This document shows, one piece after another, positions 34,437 to 45,100 of a DNA stretch of 64,000 nucleotides. Under the pieces are notes generated by a model. The model was not told the DNA's origin. It made no database searches and was given only the letters and a program-made list of their open reading frames with translations. Every line of letters begins with the position of its first letter. Position 1 is the first letter of the stretch. Origin of the DNA: Dyadobacter luticola (GTDB lineage: Bacteria; Bacteroidota; Bacteroidia; Cytophagales; Spirosomataceae); NCBI RefSeq assembly GCF_005860805.1, contig NZ_VCEJ01000004.1:620001-684000 (forward strand), given 5' to 3'. Both the position numbers and the translations under genes were made by a program.

Positions 34437-36008
34437 TCACTTCCTCTCCAAAACAACCGTGACCAACCCTCTCCCGGGCACCTTCACCCCATTCCTCCAA
34501 TTCTTGCCCTTCCCAAACTGCATATCCACACCCTTCTTCGCAGTAGTAATATAGCTCCGAAATTCATTCTCTACCTTAAATCCACTCAAATCCAGTTTCA
34601 AAACCCGCTCTTCCGAAGTATAATTATTAACCACAAGCACAATCTGCTTCTCACCTGAAAAAACACTCACCATCACATCTTGCGCAATTTGAACAGGTGT
34701 CAATGTATCATTTCGACCAATGTTAAGCCGGTGCATTCCAGGCCTGACAAAGCGACTGTAATGCCCTAATGCCCAGAGATTTTTGGTTGCGGTTACTGTT
34801 CCGTCGGTGTATTCTTTATTAGCCGGGTTGAGGGCGATGAGGTAGTAGCGGGTGTCGAAATCGGGGCTGCCGGGTTCCCAGCTGTTCCAGAGTTGCCAGG
34901 CGGCGGCGTGGCCATAGACGAGGTCGTCGTGGATGACTTTGGAGAGGAACAGGGCGCAGTCAATGGCGGGGATCTTGCCGGTTTTGCCTTCCTTGTAGCC
35001 GTCGCCGAGCATTGAATATTCTGTTTGCCAGAAGTCTGCGCCGTATTTTCGGGTGGTGTCGGCGACGTGTTCGCGGATCGCAATGCGGGCGCTGTCGCCT
35101 TTGTCGGTGAAGTAGCTGTGGCCGCCGATCAAGCTGGGGACGTGTTTTAAGTTGCTGAGCTGCAGTGGACTGCCTTTTTGGAAGAAATGCTGTGTTTGAT
35201 TGGCCGCACCGCCAGTTTTTCCATATAGATAATCTAGTTGTCCAGCTTCTGTGATCAGGATTTTGGAGGTGGAGCCAGTTTTGGTCAATTTACTATCCAG
35301 TGCACGCACGATTTTGGCAATATCCTCATTCCGCCACGGGCTACCTTCCTGCGAGCCTTTGCCATAAGGGTGCGACCAATCCCACTGCGGCTCGTTGACC
35401 GGACTTATGTAGTTGAAATGCAGGCCTTCTTTGTCAAAATGCTGTAAAACCGTCGCAAGAAATTGCGCATAATCTCCGTATTTCTCGGGCTTCAAATTTG
35501 CCTGATAATCCTTTTCCGTTTTGTAACCCAGACCATTTTTCGTGAACTGGATCGGCGGCGTGTTGGAGAATGCGATCAGGTTTTCGACGCCATATTCTTT
35601 GGCTTTTTTGGTAAACCAGAGGTAACCGGATTGTTTCGTCCAGTCGTAAGTGCCATCGGGTTTCAGGAAACATTCTACACGTCGGCGAAAATCGACAATG
35701 CCGCTGCTGTCGCCCTGCTCGGCTGTGCCGCCGCCAATGTTGAAGCGCCATGCAGAGAGGCCGATGCCTTTCGGGTTTCCACTTTTGTCCAATTCCTTGC
35801 TGAAAAGCCACTCAGCCAATTGCTCCCGGTTTGAAGTAGGCCAGTTTTTACCAATCCCTTCTGAAAACCACGCACCCGCCGCGCCGAAATTGTCGATACG
35901 CTGCGCCCGGTCATTTGCATTGATTTTGATAACCAGCTCTTTGGATTTCTGAGCGATTGCCGGATTTGAAATGACTAAAATGAAACAGAAAAGTAGAAGC
36001 CTGCACAT
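34437..36008 (-). CDS. Secreted glycoside hydrolase family 30 (endo-beta-1,6-galactanase-like)
   Basis: A 523-residue exported retaining glycosidase with signal peptide CRLLLFCFILVISNPAIAQ. The (beta/alpha)8 domain starts with QRIDNFGAAGAWFSE. The acid/base is Glu206 in ISPVNEPQWDW, the nucleophile is Glu330 in DFWQTEYSMLG, and a C-terminal beta-sandwich follows (about 425-523, RSYITTAKK). The family resemblance is to the GH30 galactanase-like enzymes; the precise bond cut is inference. The gene start lies inside the 3' end of the NRAMP gene (98-bp overlap on the same strand), so the two are presumably cotranscribed, an odd partner for a 5-oxoprolinase operon. Confidence 0.85.
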   Translation of the reverse strand: MCRLLLFCFILVISNPAIAQKSKELVIKINANDRAQRIDNFGAAGAWFSEGIGKNWPTSNREQLAEWLFSKELDKSGNPKGIGLSAWRFNIGGGTAEQGDSSGIVDFRRRVECFLKPDGTYDWTKQSGYLWFTKKAKEYGVENLIAFSNTPPIQFTKNGLGYKTEKDYQANLKPEKYGDYAQFLATVLQHFDKEGLHFNYISPVNEPQWDWSHPYGKGSQEGSPWRNEDIAKIVRALDSKLTKTGSTSKILITEAGQLDYLYGKTGGAANQTQHFFQKGSPLQLSNLKHVPSLIGGHSYFTDKGDSARIAIREHVADTTRKYGADFWQTEYSMLGDGYKEGKTGKIPAIDCALFLSKVIHDDLVYGHAAAWQLWNSWEPGSPDFDTRYYLIALNPANKEYTDGTVTATKNLWALGHYSRFVRPGMHRLNIGRNDTLTPVQIAQDVMVSVFSGEKQIVLVVNNYTSEERVLKLDLSGFKVENEFRSYITTAKKGVDMQFGKGKNWRNGVKVPGRGLVTVVLERK

Positions 36009-37182
36009 ATTGAAATTGAGTTAAAAACAATCCCGCACCCATTATTGCCAAAATCACGACTGCCGCCCAGCCGGCAATTTGCAATGCCAGCGGATGTTTG
36101 TAAGTACCGATTATCCTTGATTTTCGGCTCGCTACCAATAAAATCGCGAGCGCAATCGGAAGGACAAAACCATTTAATGTACCGACAAAAACGAGTACTT
36201 TGACGGGGCGCCCGACGAGCAGAAAAATGAGCGTGGAAACAGTGATGAAGGCAATGGTAATGTAGGTGCGGTATTTTTCAAGAAACGGATGAAATGATCT
36301 CAAAAACGAAACCGACGTATATGCCGCTCCGACAACCGAGGTGATCGCGGCACTCCAAATCATCAGCCCAAATAATTGTCTTCCGAATGTGCCAGCGGCA
36401 TTTTCGAAAATGGAGGCCGTGGGATTGTCCGGATTAATGTTCGCGCCCGCCATCACGATTCCCAATGTTACCAAAAACAAAAGATACCGGATCACAGCTG
36501 TAACCAAAATCCCCGTCGATGCGCTCCGATTGACTATTCCCAGATCACTCTCCCCTTTTATTCCAGAATCCAGCAGCCTATGAGCCCCGGCAAATGAAAT
36601 ATAGCCTCCTACTGTTCCGCCGACTAAAGTCAGGGCGGCAATTGAGTTGAATTCCTGCGGAATGAATGTTTGTTGGAGAGCCGCGCCTAAAGGCGGGCTT
36701 GTTGTGAAGGTGATGTATAAAATTAATGCGATCATGATGAAGCCCAGGATTTTGGCGAAGCTGTCCATTGCCTTGCCGGCTTCTTTGAAAGAGAAAATCG
36801 CGACGGCGATGGCTGCGCTGGCGACTGCCCCGATTTCGACGGGGATTCCTGTCATGGCCTCAATACCTAATCCGGCCCCGGCTACATTGCCAATGTTGAA
36901 AGCCAATCCGCCGATTACGATCAGAAATGCCAGCAGGTAACCCAAGCCAGGGAATAATGCGTTTGCAAGATCCTGAGCGTGTTTTCCGGAGACGGTAATG
37001 ATTTGCCAGATGTTGAACTGGACGCAGAGATCAATGATCACAGACAACAAAATCACGAACCCAAAGCTGGTGGTGAGCTGCTGGGTGAAAACGGTCGTCT
37101 GCGTCAGGAAGCCGGGCCCGACGGCGGAAGTTGACATGAGGAAGGCGGCTCCGAGAAGGGTTTTGGAGGTTTTGTTTGACAT
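35911..37182 (-). CDS. NRAMP-family transporter
   Basis: About 423 residues with ~11 membrane helices (LLGAAFLMSTSAVGPGFLTQ at the start). This is the divergent NRAMP branch (YcsG-like) rather than a classical Mn/Fe importer: the usual helix-1 DPGN is TSAVGPGF, so metal transport is doubtful. I start at the ATG at 37182; another ATG at 37197 would overlap the 5-oxoprolinase stop. In Bacillus a similar protein is encoded beside 5-oxoprolinase subunits, which suggests 5-oxoproline or a related compound as cargo (inference). The C-terminal tail after AIMGAGLFLTQFQ is unusual and overlaps the GH30 gene by 98 bp. Confidence 0.82.
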   Translation of the reverse strand: MSNKTSKTLLGAAFLMSTSAVGPGFLTQTTVFTQQLTTSFGFVILLSVIIDLCVQFNIWQIITVSGKHAQDLANALFPGLGYLLAFLIVIGGLAFNIGNVAGAGLGIEAMTGIPVEIGAVASAAIAVAIFSFKEAGKAMDSFAKILGFIMIALILYITFTTSPPLGAALQQTFIPQEFNSIAALTLVGGTVGGYISFAGAHRLLDSGIKGESDLGIVNRSASTGILVTAVIRYLLFLVTLGIVMAGANINPDNPTASIFENAAGTFGRQLFGLMIWSAAITSVVGAAYTSVSFLRSFHPFLEKYRTYITIAFITVSTLIFLLVGRPVKVLVFVGTLNGFVLPIALAILLVASRKSRIIGTYKHPLALQIAGWAAVVILAIMGAGLFLTQFQYVQASTFLFHFSHFKSGNRSEIQRAGYQNQCK

Positions 37183-37189
37183 TGAAAAT

Positions 37190-40100
37190 TTAACCATAAC
37201 CCCCGCCACCGGGAGTTTCTATAATCAAAATATCATCTTTTTGAACTTCCAGGCTGCATATTCCTGGCAGTTCAGAAACTTCACCATTTGTAATCAGCGT
37301 ATGCCTCCCGCGCTCGCCGTCTTCTCCACCATTTAATCCGTAAGGCGCCTCATTCCGATGCTGGCCTAGCAGCGTAACTTGCAGAGGTTCAAGAAACTGA
37401 ATTTTTCGGATGATCCCGTCGCCACCATTAAATTTTCCCCGCCCGCCGGAATTTTTTCGGATTCCAAATTCCAGCAGACGCACCGGATATTTGCGCTCCA
37501 ATTGCTCGGGATCGGTAATGCGCGTGTTGGTCATGTGCTGGTGGACTGCCGAGCGCCCGTTGAAGCCGTCTCCCGCGCCAGTACCTCCGCCAATTGTTTC
37601 GTAGTAGCCAAAGTGATCATTCCCAAACAGAAAATTGTTCATAGTCCCCTGACTGCACGCCGCCAGGCCAAATGCTTTCAACAAAGTATCCACCAATCGC
37701 TGACTTACCTCTGTATTCCCGCCGACGACAGCCGGACATTCCAGCGGATCATCTGAAAAATCAGGATGCAGAAAGCTGTTTTCAGGCAAAATAATTTCGA
37801 CGTTTTTCATTAGACCATCATTCAGTGGAATTTCTTTGTTGACCAAAAGTCGCAATACGTACAAAATCGCGCTGTACAAAATCGAAATGTTGGCATTCAA
37901 ATTGTTGGGATGTACCGGCGAAGTTCCTGTAAAATCGAAGATCTGTTTTTCATCATTCACTAATATTTTTACCTGAATCCGATGCCCATTGTCTAGCAAT
38001 TCCGTTGCTTCAAACGTCTGGTTGTGATAGGGTTTCAGTGCAGTTTGTAATTGAATGATTGCGCTTTCTTTTAGCAAAATCATATATTTCCGCACCTCGG
38101 CCAGTCCATGTGTTTTTACCAATGTCAAAAGCTGCTCGCTACCTTTTCGCAATGCGGAAAGTGCGGCGATGATGTCGGCTTCGTTGGAAAGAAATGAGCG
38201 GGTAGGATAGGAGCCTTCGCAAAACAATTTCCGCATATTATCCCATTGAAAATCATCGGATTTGACCAGATATTGAGGCACGATCACAACTCCTTCCTCA
38301 GCAAGACAGGTCGCATCCGGCGGCATAGAACCAGGCGTTTTTCCTCCGATTTCAGCATGATGCGCGCGGTTGATGACGTAGCCGATACATTCATTTTCAT
38401 CTTTAAAGACGCCTGAAATCAATGTAATATCGGGCAAATGTGAGCCGCCATATTTCGGATGATTCGTGATTACCACGTCGCCCGGACCGATTTCAATTGC
38501 TTCTTTGACCAGCCGGCCGCAAATGCCCATACTTCCCAAATGCACCGGAATGTGTTGTGCATTGACCAACAGCTCACCTTCCGCGTCGAGCAATGCACAT
38601 GAGAAATCCAGCCGTTCCTTTACATTGACAGAAAAGGCAGTGCGCTGCAATTGAACACCCATTTCCTCAGCGATGGCTTTGAAACGGTTTGTGAAAAGCT
38701 GCAATGCGACGGCTTCGCTGTGCTGCTCGCTGGCGATTTCAGTTTCTTTGGTTTTGAGAATAATGGCGTCCTGATTGTCTTGGATAACTAATTTCCAACT
38801 TTCGGGAATGTAGGAAGTGGACGTATTGCTAAGCAAAATGGCGGGACCGGTGATCTGTTCTCCGGGTTTGAGTAAATCCCATTCGTAGATATTTGCTAAT
38901 GTTGAGTCGGTTTCAGCATGAAGAATAGTTATTGTTTTAATTGGAACAACTTCCTGTCCTTCTTTTCTGACATTTTCAAATTCTGATTTAACACCTTTCT
39001 CCTGTAATTTGAGTTTCAGGCTTTCCAGTTCGACTATCAGATTGGCTGGGTAGTAGCCAAATTGTGCCCGATAGCTTTTCTCAAAATCAGCGATCGTATT
39101 TTCTCCATCGTAATCAGTTTCAATTGTGTTTTCTTGACCCGCAAATCGCAAAAAGCAGGTGCAAAAAGCAACTTCGAAACTTTCGACATTTTGTGCTTTC
39201 AGGATATTTCCGGCAGCTGTTGTCAATTCATTTTTCCAAAATTCAATTTGATTTTGTGAATTATTCCACGGCAGCAAGATTTGTTTTGAAACAATAGTAC
39301 TTACCAATGCTTCTCCAATTCCGACCGCACTGAAAAGTCCAGCGTCATAAGGAATAATTACGGAATTCATATTTAGTAATTCCGCTAATTGACAAGCATG
39401 CAAGCCGCCCGCGCCACCAAATGCGATCAATGCAAATTCAGCAGGGTTAATGCCTTTTTCGACGGAGATTTTACGGATTGCGTCGGCCATTTTTTCATTA
39501 GCAATCCTTTCGAGGCCTTTTAAGATTTCTGTTGATGCTAATGTTTTACCGGTCTTTTCAAAGATTAAGTTGATTAATTCATGGAGTTTTGCGATAGCCG
39601 CATTTGCGTTTACAGGAATACCAAATTTCGAAGCATCCAACTTTCCGAGTAGCAAATTCACATCCGTAATCGTCAGCGGGCCGCCTGCTCCATAGCAGGC
39701 CGGCCCAGGCGATGCCCCCGCACTTTCCGGCCCGACTTGCAATGAAAATCCGTCAAACCAGCAGACAGAGCCACCTCCTGCTGCAACGGTTTCTATGGCA
39801 AGTGTCGGATTGTGAAATTCAATGCCGTCAATTTCTGTAATGTATTTCAACTCCGGCTCGCCGTCGATCAATGCGGTATCTGTGCTGGTACCACCCATAT
39901 CGAAAGTAATCGCTTTGCTGAATCCCAGGCGTTTCGCGGTATTTGCGGCAGCAATCATGCCGCCTGCCGGACCACTTAGCAGACTATCTTTCGCCCGAAA
40001 TACGCTCAACTCTGCCAGGCTCCCGGTGCTGGTCATGACTTTCAAAGTTCCTTCCGGCAGCTTGCTTTTTATATTAGACAAATATTGATCGAGAATCGGA

Positions 40101-40936
40101 TCGAGGTAGGCATTTACGACGGCAGTTTGCGTGCGGCGGAGGTAGTGCGAAAACGGAAAAAGGTCAGCAGAGGCCGAAATGTATTTAGCTCCATTTTCTC
40201 TCAGCGCATTTGCAATGTCATTTTCGTGCGTGTTGTTTTTGTAGGAATGTAAAAAGGAGATAGCTACTGACTTGTAATCAGTTGGTTGGATTGCGCCCGG
40301 TAATGTTAATTCCTGCAAAATATTCCCTTCCGCATCCAGGCGCTCTTCGATTTCCTGCACGTCTGCATAAAGCAATTTTGGTTCCGGAATATTCAGCTGA
40401 AAAAGTGACGGCCGCTGCTGGGTACCAATGTAAAGCAGGTCTTTAAAGCCTTTTGTGACCAGTAGAAGCGTTCTCGCACCTTTTCTTTCCAATAAGGCAT
40501 TGGTGCCTTTGGTGGTGCCGAGCCGCATTTCAATCGGAGGCAGCGGCTGGTTTAACGGTGTGTTGGTCAAAAGGCGTGCTGCCAAAATCGGAGCCTCTTC
40601 GCCGGTTGTGATTTCAAAATCAGCGGGAGCCTCAATTTTGAATTGTGTGCTTAACGTTAGCTGATTCGCAAAAGTGCTGATATTGCGAATCTTACAAGTT
40701 TTATTTTGCCCCAGCAACCGAAAAGTATAGCCTTCCAAAAGCGCATCACCAAAAGCCCATTTTGATTCAAATTCAAAAACGCCGGGCGCCAGTTCTTGGG
40801 TAATCCTCCCACGCAGGCAGCTGGAACTTAACACTTTTATTCTGGTCTTGTTTCCCTTGGGATCAATGGCGAGGCAGTCTGTAAAAGTACCACCGGTATC
40901 GATCCAGATTTGCCAGGGGTTTTTAGAATTACTCAA
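37190..40936 (-). CDS. ATP-dependent 5-oxoprolinase / hydantoinase A-B fusion
   Basis: A 1248-residue cytoplasmic enzyme combining hydantoinase A and B halves, the length of OPLAH-type 5-oxoprolinases. The HyuA half opens with WIDTGGTFTDCLAIDP (phosphate-binding), then TKGTNALLERKGA and FDMGGTSTDTALIDG at about 345. The HyuB half begins near residue 755 (FTNRFKAIAEEMGVQLQRTA) with VHLGSMG and ITNHPKYGGSHLPD. The reaction would be ATP-driven opening of 5-oxo-L-proline to glutamate; an N-methylhydantoinase is the alternative. Only 7 bp separate it from the NRAMP gene. Pyroglutamate from peptide ends or spontaneous cyclisation of glutamine could be its source here. Confidence 0.92.
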   Translation of the reverse strand: MSNSKNPWQIWIDTGGTFTDCLAIDPKGNKTRIKVLSSSCLRGRITQELAPGVFEFESKWAFGDALLEGYTFRLLGQNKTCKIRNISTFANQLTLSTQFKIEAPADFEITTGEEAPILAARLLTNTPLNQPLPPIEMRLGTTKGTNALLERKGARTLLLVTKGFKDLLYIGTQQRPSLFQLNIPEPKLLYADVQEIEERLDAEGNILQELTLPGAIQPTDYKSVAISFLHSYKNNTHENDIANALRENGAKYISASADLFPFSHYLRRTQTAVVNAYLDPILDQYLSNIKSKLPEGTLKVMTSTGSLAELSVFRAKDSLLSGPAGGMIAAANTAKRLGFSKAITFDMGGTSTDTALIDGEPELKYITEIDGIEFHNPTLAIETVAAGGGSVCWFDGFSLQVGPESAGASPGPACYGAGGPLTITDVNLLLGKLDASKFGIPVNANAAIAKLHELINLIFEKTGKTLASTEILKGLERIANEKMADAIRKISVEKGINPAEFALIAFGGAGGLHACQLAELLNMNSVIIPYDAGLFSAVGIGEALVSTIVSKQILLPWNNSQNQIEFWKNELTTAAGNILKAQNVESFEVAFCTCFLRFAGQENTIETDYDGENTIADFEKSYRAQFGYYPANLIVELESLKLKLQEKGVKSEFENVRKEGQEVVPIKTITILHAETDSTLANIYEWDLLKPGEQITGPAILLSNTSTSYIPESWKLVIQDNQDAIILKTKETEIASEQHSEAVALQLFTNRFKAIAEEMGVQLQRTAFSVNVKERLDFSCALLDAEGELLVNAQHIPVHLGSMGICGRLVKEAIEIGPGDVVITNHPKYGGSHLPDITLISGVFKDENECIGYVINRAHHAEIGGKTPGSMPPDATCLAEEGVVIVPQYLVKSDDFQWDNMRKLFCEGSYPTRSFLSNEADIIAALSALRKGSEQLLTLVKTHGLAEVRKYMILLKESAIIQLQTALKPYHNQTFEATELLDNGHRIQVKILVNDEKQIFDFTGTSPVHPNNLNANISILYSAILYVLRLLVNKEIPLNDGLMKNVEIILPENSFLHPDFSDDPLECPAVVGGNTEVSQRLVDTLLKAFGLAACSQGTMNNFLFGNDHFGYYETIGGGTGAGDGFNGRSAVHQHMTNTRITDPEQLERKYPVRLLEFGIRKNSGGRGKFNGGDGIIRKIQFLEPLQVTLLGQHRNEAPYGLNGGEDGERGRHTLITNGEVSELPGICSLEVQKDDILIIETPGGGGYG

Positions 40937-41033
40937 AATGAGGATTTATAGATGTTTTTTACAAGTTAGCAGGCATTTTGCTTAAATGCGAAATCATTGT
41001 ATCTTAAATTAGTTAACTCGTAAAAACGCGATT

Positions 41034-41214
41034 ATGGAGGTTAAGGAACGACTTATTAGTCAGATTGGTGAGATACTATGATTGCATCTCTTGAGAAATC
41101 CGAAATAGAAATCGAGGAAGGTAATGCACATGAAGATGTAATGAAAACACTTAAAGAATGGCTCAAAGGACGATAGTTTGGTCACCCAATAAAATCCCAC
41201 CTACGGATCGATAG
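41034..41214 (+). pseudogene. Remnant of a RelE/ParE-type toxin-antitoxin locus
   Basis: A short frame MEVKERLISQIGEIL starting at 41034 is followed, out of frame, by 41078-41176 encoding SEIEIEEGNAHEDVMKTLKEWLKGR. The latter looks like the end of a small antitoxin. Overlapping its end, an ATG at 41158 encodes MAQRTIVWSPNKIPPTDR and then stops at 41214; AQRTIVWSP is how many RelE/ParE toxins begin. The arrangement (antitoxin, overlapping toxin start) is conserved while both genes are broken, so I read it as a decayed TA pair. The remaining DNA of the 40937-41221 gap shows nothing else. Confidence 0.6.
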
Positions 41215-41221
41215 ATGCTAA

Positions 41222-42100
41222 TTACCCCAACCCTTCAATAAACCCCTTCTGATACTCCCTCGGCGACAACCCTGTCGTCTTCTTAAAAACCCTGTTAAAA
41301 TTAGTCACATTGTCAAATCCGGTTTGGTAACTGACGTCCGAAAAGCCTTCAAATTTTCCTGAGAGGATAATTTTGCAGGCTTCGTTGATGCGGACTTCGT
41401 TTAGGAAGCCGATGAAAGTTTTGTCCGTGTGCTTTTTAAAATAGCGGCAAAATGCCTGGGGGGTCAGGCTGGCGATTTCGGATATTTCGGCGAGGGTAAT
41501 GTGTTTTTTGTAGTGTGAAACGAGGTATTGGAAAATCCGATCCATGCGGATACCTTCCACCTCCGAAATCCGGTGCTCGCTGCTGCTGGTGGCCAACGGT
41601 TTCAGGTCACGAGTGGTAGTGAAATGATGCAGCAGAGAAATGAAGGATGCAATGCGTTGACTTTCTTTGGTTTGCATCACTTCCATGATCGATTTCTTGA
41701 TGATATCCGATTCTTGTCCGGCAATCTGAAAACCATTATGCAAACCATTAACAAATCTTCGGATACCCGTCATCTCCGGGAGGCTTAGGATGTTTTGGGA
41801 TAAATGTGCGGGATCAAAAAATATCGATACTGAGTGGATTTGCTTTTGCTCGGTGCCGCTAAAATAGGATTCATCGCTCTTGAAAATGTGGGATTGGTTC
41901 GGCCCTATAATGTATACTTCGCCGCTCTCGAAACGCTGCATGTAATTGCCGGCAATGAGAATGCCCGAGCCTTCCATCACCCACTCGATCTGTACTTCCC
42001 GATGCCGGTGCAGGTGGTTGTAGTAATGCGGAAGAATGCTTTCCTGCACCACCACCGTACTTTCCTTAGGGACCGGAATTGTGAATTGTACAACTTTCAT
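41222..42100 (-). CDS. AraC/XylS-family transcriptional regulator
   Basis: A 292-residue regulator with an N-terminal cupin sensing domain (LHRHREVQIEWVMEGSGIL, about 30-110) and a C-terminal double helix-turn-helix (about 190-290; ITLAEISEIASLTPQAFCRY, then FSDVSYQTGFDNVTNFNRVF and GLSPREYQ). The ATG at 42100 is the natural start; a non-ATG codon at 42118 also keeps the frame. It lies downstream of the large ThuA-azurin gene on the same strand, behind a hairpin terminator. It is a paralogue of the regulator at 52802. The probable ligand is a sugar or sugar acid, given the surrounding genes. Confidence 0.92.
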   Translation of the reverse strand: MKVVQFTIPVPKESTVVVQESILPHYYNHLHRHREVQIEWVMEGSGILIAGNYMQRFESGEVYIIGPNQSHIFKSDESYFSGTEQKQIHSVSIFFDPAHLSQNILSLPEMTGIRRFVNGLHNGFQIAGQESDIIKKSIMEVMQTKESQRIASFISLLHHFTTTRDLKPLATSSSEHRISEVEGIRMDRIFQYLVSHYKKHITLAEISEIASLTPQAFCRYFKKHTDKTFIGFLNEVRINEACKIILSGKFEGFSDVSYQTGFDNVTNFNRVFKKTTGLSPREYQKGFIEGLG

Positions 42101-42120
42101 GGGCACTTTTTTAAACAAAT

Positions 42121-42153
42121 AATCCTGAGCGCCAGCATTCTGCGCCCAGGATT
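42121..42153 (-). terminator. Hairpin terminator after the ThuA-azurin gene
   Basis: AATCCTGAGCGCC and TGCGCCCAGGATT form a stem with one mismatch around a short loop. On the minus strand it is followed by AT-rich DNA with T-rich patches. It lies 20 bp beyond the stop of the 1251-residue gene and ahead of the AraC gene. Confidence 0.6.
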
Positions 42154-42174
42154 AAAAGCTTCATTTTCATTAAT

Positions 42175-45100
42175 TTATTTGCTTAGCACGGCTTGTTCTT
42201 TCACAACCGTCATCACGCCTTTCATCAACCGCCAGTGGCCCGGGAATGTGCAGACGAACGGATATTCGCCGACTACATCTGGCACCACGAATTTCAGACG
42301 GAATGTCTGGCCTGGGTTTACCAGCGGGGTTGCTGCCAAAACCTGCGGAATGTTCGGAACGTAGTTTTTCTCGGCTCCGTCTTTCGCAGTGATCATTTTG
42401 TCAGCCGCTGCACCGATAATCTCGTAAGATTTTGGTTTTCCAACGACCACATTGTGCTGCATCGCATCCGGGTTTTCAAAAACGAGCTCAACCGTTTTTC
42501 CAGCGATTACTTTGAATTCTGTTACGCTGAACTTCATTTCTTCGCGGATGGCCTTGATGTTGACGATCTGCACATTCGGATCGGTAGTTACTTCTTCTTT
42601 GATGCCATAAGATTCGAGGAATGTTGTGTACTTCGCAGTCTGGTCGTCGGAAATGGTGTTTTTGATTGAGGCAAGATATTTTTTGCTTTCATCATTGGCT
42701 TTTTCCTGGCGTTTCGGGTTCCACGCGCCGATGATACCTTTCATCACCGCGTTGCGTCCCTGTAAGTCAATGGTTTGCGCAGTCTGGATTAATTTAATCA
42801 CATCATCACCGCTCGCATAAGAGGTATATCCTCGCACGGCACGTTCCAATGCAAAATCCGAAAGCTTGTCGAGGCGGCGCACTTCGAAGGTTTTACTCAT
42901 GGTGTTGTTTTTGATCTCATCCTTTTCTGGGACAATATTGTCCACATCCACCGTAGCGGTAACATTTACTTTTCCAGCTTCATCAGAAGTAAAACCAAAA
43001 CCCGATTTCCATGGACCATTGTTACCTTCCACCAGTTTTACGGTTTCACCTGGAGCGATTCCATTTGTAAGTTGACGGCTGATATAGTTTGTATTTAGAG
43101 AGCGGCTTCGAATACCTACATTCACGACGGGCACTGTTCCTTTTGGAACCGCGACGCTGCCCTGGTTGGTAATGTCAATTACAACCCGCGCATACTCACG
43201 TACATACGGCGTTTTTGGTTCGATGGTAATGTTGGTGATCGCCAATTCCGCCGATCCTTGCACGGTCGGTTGCGCCGCAGTTTGATGGTCGCGGTGCATG
43301 GTTGAATGATCTACTGCCGCCGTCTCGTGGTTGCTCATGCCAGGCTGCGTTGCGCCTACTTTGCCAACACGTTGCGCTAGATATTTCTCACGCAGAGAAC
43401 CGTTATGCGAGTTCAGAACTGCTGCAAATGCATCCGGCATCCAGCGATCGTCGGCCTGCGGATACGAATCCATTAAAGCCAGCACCGCGCTTTCGATTTC
43501 CGGCGTGTAAGGAATTTCCGAGAATGCCAGCAATGTATTCAGCACCACCAGCGGCTCTTTATCATGCAGTGCATCGGCAGCCAGCAGCGCCTGACCTGTA
43601 GCAGCGTTGTGAGGCAAAACTTGTACGGCCGTTTTACGAACGTCATTTGAAGGATGTTTCAAAGCTTCGGTAACAGACGCTAAAACCTGTGGATCAGAAA
43701 TGGCATTCAGTCCGTTTAATGTCCAAAGAGCGTGGATCGCAGCCGTATTCAGCCCGATTTCGTCTACCGATTTGTCTTTAACCAGCTCCACTAATTTTGG
43801 TACAACATCTTTATTCCCACGCTCTACCAGCAATCGCTGAGCGTGACTGCGCCACAGCATATTGTTGTTTTTCAAGGTCGCTACCAATTCATCCGGGCGG
43901 TCTTTGCTCAAAGTGATCGGCGTATATTTCGGTGCGTTTTTCCAGCCAATGCGATACAGACGGCCATGCGTAAAATCACGCAAATCAGTCTGGTAAGCAT
44001 TTCCTTTTCCGTTTTCTGATCCTTTTGGAGTCGGGTTATGCTGGATAATGTAACTATACCAGTCGGCTACCCAAACTGCACCGTCAGGACCTACTTCTGC
44101 AAACACTGGGGCAACCCACTCGTCGGCACCCGCCAATAAGTTGAAGCCCAATGCATCTTCGAAGTCCGTACCTTTTTTTGTTTCAATGTTCTGGTGCAAA
44201 ATGTGCCCGGTAGGCTCGGAAACGAAAGCTACTCTGTTCCAATACTTTTTAGGATAAGCTCTTGCCGTGTAAAAATTATGTCCGGCTGCTGCGGTAAATC
44301 CGCCGAAAACGTCTACCTGACGCACTTTTGGTGTAATCGGCTGCATATCTTTATGCGTATCCGTGCTGCGGCTTCCGTTATCTACTTTGCTTTTGCCAAA
44401 ATAGCGGTTTGGGATCGCAGAGTACCAGCCGTGTGAGTTGTTAGCAGTAGATCCGAAAAGGTCACCCGCTTCATTGAAACCCAATCCCCAGGTGTTATTG
44501 GAAGTCTTTGCAACAATTTCCATGTCGGTACCATCCGGCTTGAACCGGAAAAGCGCCTGACCAAAATCCAATGAATCTTTTTGTCCGAATTTCCCTTTGA
44601 AACCGGAATAACCCACTGCACCATAAACCCAGTTATCAAACCCATAATGCAGGTTTGAAGGACCCGCGTGAGTATCTCCTGTACCAAAACCGGAGAACAA
44701 GATTTTCTTCACATCCGCTTTGTCATCGCCATTGGTATCCTGCAAGAACAGCATGTGCGGTGCCTGTGAGACGATCAAACCGCCATTTGCGAAAACCAAA
44801 CCGGTCGGAATGCTCAGGTCGTCCGAGAATTTCGTGAATTTATCGGCCTTACCATCTTTATTGGTATCCTCGCAAATCAGGATGTAATCGCTGCCACCGG
44901 TATCTTTTCTTTCGTTTGGATAATCTTTGGTGATCAAAACAAATAACCTTCCGCGCTCATCCCAGGTCATCGCGATCGGGTGCATCACGTCAGGTTCGTG
45001 AGCGAAAACATCCAGTGTAAAATCAACCGGAATTTGAATGTGTTTGACCGATTCTTCGGGAGAAAGCGGCAATTGTTGCATCTGAGGGCCAGGGCGCTGC

